Shown: positions 59,933 through 64,000 of the stretch, in pieces
How the letters are laid out: every line of letters begins with the position of its first letter
Numbering within the stretch: position 1 is the stretch's first letter
Source: Variovorax sp. MHTC-1
GTDB taxonomy: Bacteria > Pseudomonadota > Gammaproteobacteria > Burkholderiales > Burkholderiaceae_C
Direction of reading: 5' to 3'
NCBI RefSeq assembly: GCF_003984645.1
Contig: NZ_RWKI01000013.1
Location: forward strand, 52,558 to 116,557
Length of the DNA stretch: 64,000 nucleotides
Made by a program: the position numbers and the translations under genes
Notes under the pieces: generated by a model
Database searches by the model: none
The model's input: the letters and a program-made list of their open reading frames with translations, nothing else
What the model was told of the DNA's origin: nothing

Positions 59933-60571
59933 ATGTTTCCCGATACGCCTTTGCTCCTGGCCTTCGTGGGCGCCAGCCTGGTGCTTGCCCTCACGCCCGG
60001 CCCCGCCGTCGTCTACATCGTCGCCCGCACCCTCGCGCAGGGCCGCGCCTGCGGCCTGGCCTCCGTGCTCGGCGTGGCGCTGGGCAACCTCGCCAATGCG
60101 GTGGGCGCCGCGCTCGGCCTGGCCGCCTTGTTCGCCGTGTCATCGACCGCTTTCACCGTGGTGAAGTGGGCCGGCGCCGCCTACCTCGTGTACCTCGGCA
60201 TCCGGATGTGGCTGGCCACGCCGGCCGTCGCGGATGCCACGCCCCGGGCGCCGCGCAAGCCCTTGCGGCGCGTCTTCCGCGACGGCTTCGTGGTGGCGCT
60301 GCTGAACCCGAAGACCACCTTGTTCTTCGCCGCCTTCCTGCCGCAGTTCATGGATGCGCACGCCAGCCCGCTGATGCAGACCCTGGCGCTGGGCAGCGTC
60401 TTCGTCGGCGTCGCGTGCTGCACGGACTTGTTCTACGTGCTGACGGCCAGCCTCGTTGCGCCGCGCCTGGGCGGGGCGGCGCGGCATGCAGTCTGGGGCA
60501 ACAGGCTCGCGGGCACTTCCTTCATCGGCCTGGGCGTGCTCACGGCCATGGGCACGCGGCCCACGCGCTGA
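59933..60571 (+). CDS. LysE/RhtB-family amino-acid exporter
   Basis: A 212-residue inner-membrane protein with six hydrophobic segments. The LysE signature LVLALTPGPAVVYIVARTLA is at the N-terminus, and VVALLNPKTTLFFAAFLPQF is in the middle. It should export an amino acid or derivative; the substrate is not known. GGAG lies 8 bases before the ATG. The next gene starts 7 bases after its stop. Confidence 0.9.
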   Translation: MFPDTPLLLAFVGASLVLALTPGPAVVYIVARTLAQGRACGLASVLGVALGNLANAVGAALGLAALFAVSSTAFTVVKWAGAAYLVYLGIRMWLATPAVADATPRAPRKPLRRVFRDGFVVALLNPKTTLFFAAFLPQFMDAHASPLMQTLALGSVFVGVACCTDLFYVLTASLVAPRLGGAARHAVWGNRLAGTSFIGLGVLTAMGTRPTR

Positions 60572-60578
60572 GCCTGCG

Positions 60579-61043
60579 ATGTCCCGCTACTGGCTGATGA
60601 AATCCGAGCCCGACGAGTGCTCGATCGACGACGCGCTGGCCGCGCCCGATGCGACCGTGCCGTGGACCGGCGTGCGCGGTTGGCAGGCGCGCAACCTCAT
60701 GCGCAACGAGATGCAGATCGGCGACGGCGTGCTGTTCTACCACTCGAGCTGCCCGCAGCCGGGCATCGTCGGCATCGCGCGCGTGGCCTCCGGCACGCGG
60801 CCCGATCCGACGCAGTTCGATCCGAAGTCGCCCTACCACGACCCCGCCTCCAAGCCGGAACACCCGCGCTGGCTGCTGCTGGACGTGCAGGCGCTGCGCA
60901 AGACCCGGCTGCTGGGCCTGCCCGAGATGCGGGCGACGCCCGCGCTGGCCGACATGGTGGTGCTGCGCAAGGGCAATCGCCTGTCGATCACGCCGGTCGA
61001 TCCGGTGCACTGGCACCTCATCGTCGACGAAATGCTGGCTTGA
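60579..61043 (+). CDS. EVE-domain protein
   Basis: A 154-residue single-domain protein of the EVE (PUA-like) family. The start MSRYWLMKSEPDECSIDD, the loop WTGVRGWQARNLMRNEMQIG and the strand GVLFYHSSCPQPGIVGIARV are typical. EVE domains bind modified nucleobases in DNA or RNA; the physiological role here is not known. It is cotranscribed with the LysE gene (7-base gap). Confidence 0.92.
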   Translation: MSRYWLMKSEPDECSIDDALAAPDATVPWTGVRGWQARNLMRNEMQIGDGVLFYHSSCPQPGIVGIARVASGTRPDPTQFDPKSPYHDPASKPEHPRWLLLDVQALRKTRLLGLPEMRATPALADMVVLRKGNRLSITPVDPVHWHLIVDEMLA

Positions 61044-61080
61044 AAACAATCGGTCCCTACAGACCTCACACAAGAATCGA

Positions 61081-61281
61081 ATGAAGCTGCGCACCCTTCT
61101 CCCGCTCGTCCTGGCCCTCGCCGGCTGCTCCACGCCCACCGAGGTCGTCCGCGTTCGCGAAGGAGTGCTGCGCGCGCCCACATCCGCCGACGCATCGAAC
61201 TACTGCCGAGCGCAAGGCTCGACCGCGCGGATGCTCGGCAAGGCGCCGGCCGAAGCCGGCATCCTGTTTCGCTGCGAGTGA
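61081..61281 (+). CDS. Small lipoprotein, 66 residues
   Basis: The N-terminus MKLRTLLPLVLALAGCSTPT is a clear lipoprotein signal with lipobox ALAGC. The mature part, about 51 residues, has two Cys (NYCRAQG and LFRCE) that could pair. There is no known domain. It lies 37 bases after the EVE gene and probably belongs to the same transcript. Confidence 0.7.
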   Translation: MKLRTLLPLVLALAGCSTPTEVVRVREGVLRAPTSADASNYCRAQGSTARMLGKAPAEAGILFRCE

Positions 61282-61347
61282 CGGCTCAGGCCAACCGCAC
61301 GATTCTCCGCACACAATGGACAGGCACAGAACGCAGGAGATCGCCGC

Positions 61348-62451
61348 ATGAATCCAGCTATGCCGCCTGCTCCGCCACGGCCGCTTGAGAGCCAGGCCGA
61401 GAACGCATCCCCGGCTCCAACGGGCGCACCGCTGACCCCCGAGTGGGTGCGCTGGGTCACCGAGCAGTTGCTGCGCGGCTGCACGCCGGGTTCGATGCTG
61501 GCGGTCATGACCGCTGCCGGCGTCGACGCGCGCGCCAGCGCGGAGCTGATCGAGCTGGTGCCCGCCAACGCGGTCTACATCGCGGCCGAGGGTCGGGCGC
61601 AGCAACTCCGCAAGCTCGAGTCGACGCTGGCCAACCTGCAGCTGCTCTGGGAAATCGACCCGATGTACGGCATCGTGGACAAGCGCGTGTCGGTCAGCGA
61701 GGACGAATTCATCGATCGCTACGTGCGGGGCTGCCGGCCGCTGGTGCTCACGGGCCATACGCGGGACTGGCCGGCCATGCGGCGGTGGTCGCCGGCCGAC
61801 CTGAAGATGCGCTTCGGCCATCTCGATGTCGAAGTCCAGGCCGAACGCCAGGCGAATCCACGCTACGAAGAAGACAAGGCCGCGCATCGGCGGACTCTCC
61901 GCCTCGCCGATTTCGTCGACCAGGTGCTCGCCGGCGGCGAAAGCAACGACTACTACCTCACTGCCAACAACGAAGCGTTGCGGCGGCCCGACTTCGCGCC
62001 GCTGCTGGATGACATCGGCAGCTTGCCGCCGTGCTGCGATCGCGCGGAACTGGCCGGGCGTTCCTCGTTCTGGTTCGGGCCGGGAGGCACCGTCACCCCC
62101 TTGCACCACGACACGCTGATGCTGTTCCACACGCAGGTCGTCGGGCGCAAGCGCTGGCGCCTCGTCTCGCCGCTGCAGGGCCAGCGCCTGTACAACACGA
62201 ACGGCGTCTTCAGCCCCATCGACCTGGATGCGGTCGACCTGAGACAGTTTCCCTTGTTCGAGGGGGTGCGCGTGCTCGAAGTCGTGGTCTGGCCGGGCGA
62301 GACCATGTTCCTGCCGCTGGGCTGGTGGCACCAGGTGCGCGCGCTGGACGTCAGCGTGTCTTTCTCGTACTCGAACCTGGCCTTGCCGATCTCGAACCAG
62401 TTCAGCTACTTCGACCCGGTGCCGCGTGCCGTCCCGGCCGCGGATGTTTGA
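61348..62451 (+). CDS. Cupin-like (JmjC-type) Fe(II)/2-oxoglutarate oxygenase candidate
   Basis: A 367-residue protein. Residues about 1-110 form a helical N-terminal region (PEWVRWVTEQLLRGCTPGSM). The rest is a cupin-8/JmjC barrel: FIDRYVRGCRPLVLTGHTRD, then the metal-binding HHDTLMLFHTQVVGRKRWRL with the H-x-D pair, and the distal His in FLPLGWWHQVRALDVSVSFS. Such proteins hydroxylate proteins or small molecules, but many are uncharacterised. CAGGAGA lies upstream of the ATG. It converges on the repeat protein, with a hairpin between them. Confidence 0.85.
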   Translation: MNPAMPPAPPRPLESQAENASPAPTGAPLTPEWVRWVTEQLLRGCTPGSMLAVMTAAGVDARASAELIELVPANAVYIAAEGRAQQLRKLESTLANLQLLWEIDPMYGIVDKRVSVSEDEFIDRYVRGCRPLVLTGHTRDWPAMRRWSPADLKMRFGHLDVEVQAERQANPRYEEDKAAHRRTLRLADFVDQVLAGGESNDYYLTANNEALRRPDFAPLLDDIGSLPPCCDRAELAGRSSFWFGPGGTVTPLHHDTLMLFHTQVVGRKRWRLVSPLQGQRLYNTNGVFSPIDLDAVDLRQFPLFEGVRVLEVVVWPGETMFLPLGWWHQVRALDVSVSFSYSNLALPISNQFSYFDPVPRAVPAADV

Positions 62452-62458
62452 TGAAGCA

Positions 62459-62485
62459 CGCGCCCTGCGGCTGGCGCAGGGCGCG
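62459..62485. terminator. Hairpin between convergent genes
   Basis: A perfect 11-bp stem CGCGCCCTGCG/CGCAGGGCGCG with a 5-base loop lies in the 59-bp gap between the two convergent stops. There is no T tract, so it may end transcription only with Rho or act as a bidirectional barrier. Confidence 0.55.
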
Positions 62486-62510
62486 CGCTTCGACGGTCTG
62501 AAGCCTTCGC

Positions 62511-64000
62511 TCAGTACCGGCGGCAGGACTTGACGACGAAAGGCGCCGGGTCGGTGCCGAAGTAGGTGTTGGTGCAGGGCACCGTGCCGTTGACCGTCCT
62601 CTGCACCCAGCGCGTGTCGGCGCCGTAACCCACCAGCGTTGGGCTGGACACCGTGAAGCTGCCGCCTTCGGTGGCCAGCGTCGCTCCGGACGGGACAGGC
62701 GCAGGCGCAGGTGCAGGTGCAGGTGCAGGTGCAGGCGCAGGCGCAGGCGCAGGCGCAGGCGCAGGTGCAGGTGCAGGTGCAGGCGCAGGCGCAGGTGCAG
62801 GTGCAGGTGCAGGTGCTGGTGCGGGTGCGGGTGCGGGTGCGGGTGCGGGTGCTGGCGCTGGCGCTGGCGCTGGCGCAGGTGCCGGTGCCGGTGCCGGTGC
62901 CGGTGCCGGTGCCGGTGCCGGTGCCGGCGCGGGTGCCGTGGCCGCCCGGCACGACTTGACGACGAAGGGCGCCGGGTCGGTACCGAAGTAGGCATTGGTG
63001 CAGGGCACCGTGCCGCTGACCGTCTTCTGCACCCAGCGCGTGTCGGCGCCGTAGGCCACCAGCGTCGGGCTCGACACGGTGAAGCTGCCGCCTTCGGTGG
63101 CCAGCGTCGGTCCGGACGGCACAGGTGCGGGTGCGGGTGCGGGTGCGGGTGCGGGTGCGGGTGCCGGTGCCGGTGCCGGTGCCGGTGCCGGTGCGGGTGC
63201 CGGTGCCGGTGCCGGTGCGGGTGCCGGTGCCGGTGCGGGTGCCGGTGCCGGTGCCGGTGCCGGCGCGGGTGCGGGCGCGGGTGCCGGTGCGGGTGCCGGT
63301 GCGGGTGCGGGTGCCGGTGCGGGCGCCGGTGCCGTGGCCGCCCGGCACGACTTGACGACGAAAGGCGCCGGGTCGCTGCCGAAGTACTCATTGGTGCAAG
63401 GCACCGTGCCGTTGACCGTCTTCTGTACCCAGCGCGTGTCGGCGCCGTAGGCCACCTGCGTCGGGCTCGACACGGTGAAGCTGCCGCCTTCGGTGGCCAG
63501 CGTCGGTCCGGACGGCACAGGCGCAGGCGCAGGCGCGGGCGCGGGCGCGGGTGCAGGTGCAGGTGCAGGTGCAGGTGCAGGTGCAGGTGCAGGTGCAGGT
63601 GCAGGTGCAGGTGCAGGTGCAGGAGGTGCGACGCCCGAATCCGCCACGCAGGATTTCGCCACCGACGGCGCCGGGTCGCTGCCGAAGAAGGAGACGGTGC
63701 AGGTGGCGGCACCGTTCACGACCTTGTGCACCCAGCGGTTGTCGGCGCCGTAGCTCACCAGCGTCGCGCTCGAGGTGTTGAAGCTGCCGCCTTGCGCGGC
63801 GACGGTTCGGTCGGTGGTCGTCTGCGTGCTGCCCAGGGTCACGCCGGAGGCCTTGGTCGTGAGCACATGGCAGGTCTTGGTGACGGTCGGCGAAGGATTG
63901 ATGCCGAAGAAATCGCTCTTGCAGCTGACGTTGCCGGTGACGGTCTTCTGCGTCCAGTTGCCACCCACGCCGAACTGCACGACGGTCGGCGCGGGCAAGG
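62511..64000 (-). CDS. Multi-domain repeat protein with (Ala-Pro)n linkers, 5' end outside window
   Basis: The minus-strand frame is open to the window edge, so the N-terminus is missing. About 496 residues are visible. They hold five copies of a domain of about 45-55 residues with the core YGADTRWVQKTVNGTVPCTN and YFGSDPAPFVVKSC. Each copy has two Cys that could form a disulfide. Copies 2 to 5 are separated by Ala-Pro tracts of about 19 to 40 dipeptides. Such domains with rigid AP linkers suggest an exported, perhaps carbohydrate- or surface-binding protein. No catalytic domain is visible in this part. The stop at 62511 is followed by a hairpin. Confidence 0.8.
   Translation of the reverse strand, partial: LPAPTVVQFGVGGNWTQKTVTGNVSCKSDFFGINPSPTVTKTCHVLTTKASGVTLGSTQTTTDRTVAAQGGSFNTSSATLVSYGADNRWVHKVVNGAATCTVSFFGSDPAPSVAKSCVADSGVAPPAPAPAPAPAPAPAPAPAPAPAPAPAPAPAPAPAPVPSGPTLATEGGSFTVSSPTQVAYGADTRWVQKTVNGTVPCTNEYFGSDPAPFVVKSCRAATAPAPAPAPAPAPAPAPAPAPAPAPAPAPAPAPAPAPAPAPAPAPAPAPAPAPAPAPAPAPAPAPAPAPAPVPSGPTLATEGGSFTVSSPTLVAYGADTRWVQKTVSGTVPCTNAYFGTDPAPFVVKSCRAATAPAPAPAPAPAPAPAPAPAPAPAPAPAPAPAPAPAPAPAPAPAPAPAPAPAPAPAPAPAPAPAPAPAPAPAPAPAPAPAPVPSGATLATEGGSFTVSSPTLVGYGADTRWVQRTVNGTVPCTNTYFGTDPAPFVVKSCRRY
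62697..62939 (-). repeat. Hexanucleotide tract encoding an Ala-Pro linker (third)
   Basis: About 40 tandem 6-base units of the form GCNCCN on the coding strand, arranged in blocks with different third bases (GCACCT, GCACCC or GCGCCT-like, CCGGCA-like), between domain copies 4 and 5. The block structure suggests expansion by slippage. Confidence 0.88.
63118..63337 (-). repeat. Hexanucleotide tract encoding an Ala-Pro linker (second)
   Basis: About 36 tandem 6-base units between domain copies 3 and 4, mostly GGTGCC and GGTGCG on the plus strand in alternating blocks. It differs from the flanking tracts in its preferred unit. Confidence 0.88.
63517..63630 (-). repeat. Hexanucleotide tract encoding an Ala-Pro linker (first)
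   Basis: About 19 tandem 6-base units between domain copies 2 and 3, mostly GGTGCA on the plus strand and nearly uniform. It is the shortest and most homogeneous of the three, and therefore looks the youngest. Confidence 0.88.

Noticed and set aside
62653..63753. Plus-strand frames of poly Gly-Ala or Val-Gln type
   Set aside because: A 6-base repeat with no stop is open in several frames. The minus frame is the one with conserved two-Cys domains between the tracts.

Overview
The window is high-GC, almost intron-free bacterial chromosome with dense operons. It is most likely from a member of the Burkholderiales, family Comamonadaceae, Variovorax-like. That placement is inference. It rests on FlhDC-controlled flagellar genes in the order fliC-flaG-fliD-fliS-fliT, flhDC-motAB-che-flhBAFG-fliA and fliE/fliF-R, on the composition, and on several families of short GC-rich repeats between genes. 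No rRNA, CRISPR array, phage or insertion sequence with a transposase is visible.

Layout. (1) 1-5339: tail of prfB, a HAD phosphatase, pepN and fbp, then a tRNA-Thr(CGT) whose -10 box overlaps the fbp stop and which ends at a strong terminator. (2) 5565-12420: single or paired genes: an SGNH lipoprotein, a small unknown, pcm, an alpha/beta-hydrolase/adenylate cyclase fusion, a double CDGSH protein, an FHA protein, a DUF3182-like protein coupled to a hydrolase, and a 59-residue unknown. (3) 12444-48959: a nearly complete flagellum and chemotaxis locus. The minus strand carries fliE, fliC, flaG, fliD, fliS, fliT, a second fliK-like gene, a short flhB paralogue, flhDC, motAB, cheA, an EAL-like/HDOD gene, cheR-D-B-Y-Z, flhB-A-F-G and fliA. 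The plus strand carries fliF-R. FlhDC would switch on the export and basal-body genes, and FliA (sigma-28) would fire late genes. A consensus FliA promoter sits upstream of fliC. (4) 48969-59875: a nucleoside salvage unit: BMP binding protein, two-domain ATPase, two permeases, cytidine deaminase, purine nucleoside phosphorylase, periplasmic 5'-nucleotidase, DeoC and DeoA, with adenosine deaminase divergent. Nucleotides would be dephosphorylated outside, imported as nucleosides and split inside. (5) 59933-64000: a LysE exporter, an EVE protein, a small lipoprotein, a cupin/JmjC-like protein and the 3' part of a large (Ala-Pro)n-linked repeat protein.

The most unusual signal is a set of short repeats (called families A, B and C here) lying inside operons. 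At nine gene junctions the repeat forms an open mini-ORF. Its start codon overlaps or adjoins the upstream stop, and its stop usually overlaps or adjoins the downstream start, most often as ATGA. I propose these are mobile or duplicating modules that preserve translational coupling across an insertion. In deoC a copy of the same repeat is read in frame as an N-terminal extension. A second unusual item is a 268-bp nested inverted-repeat element between fliK and fliL.
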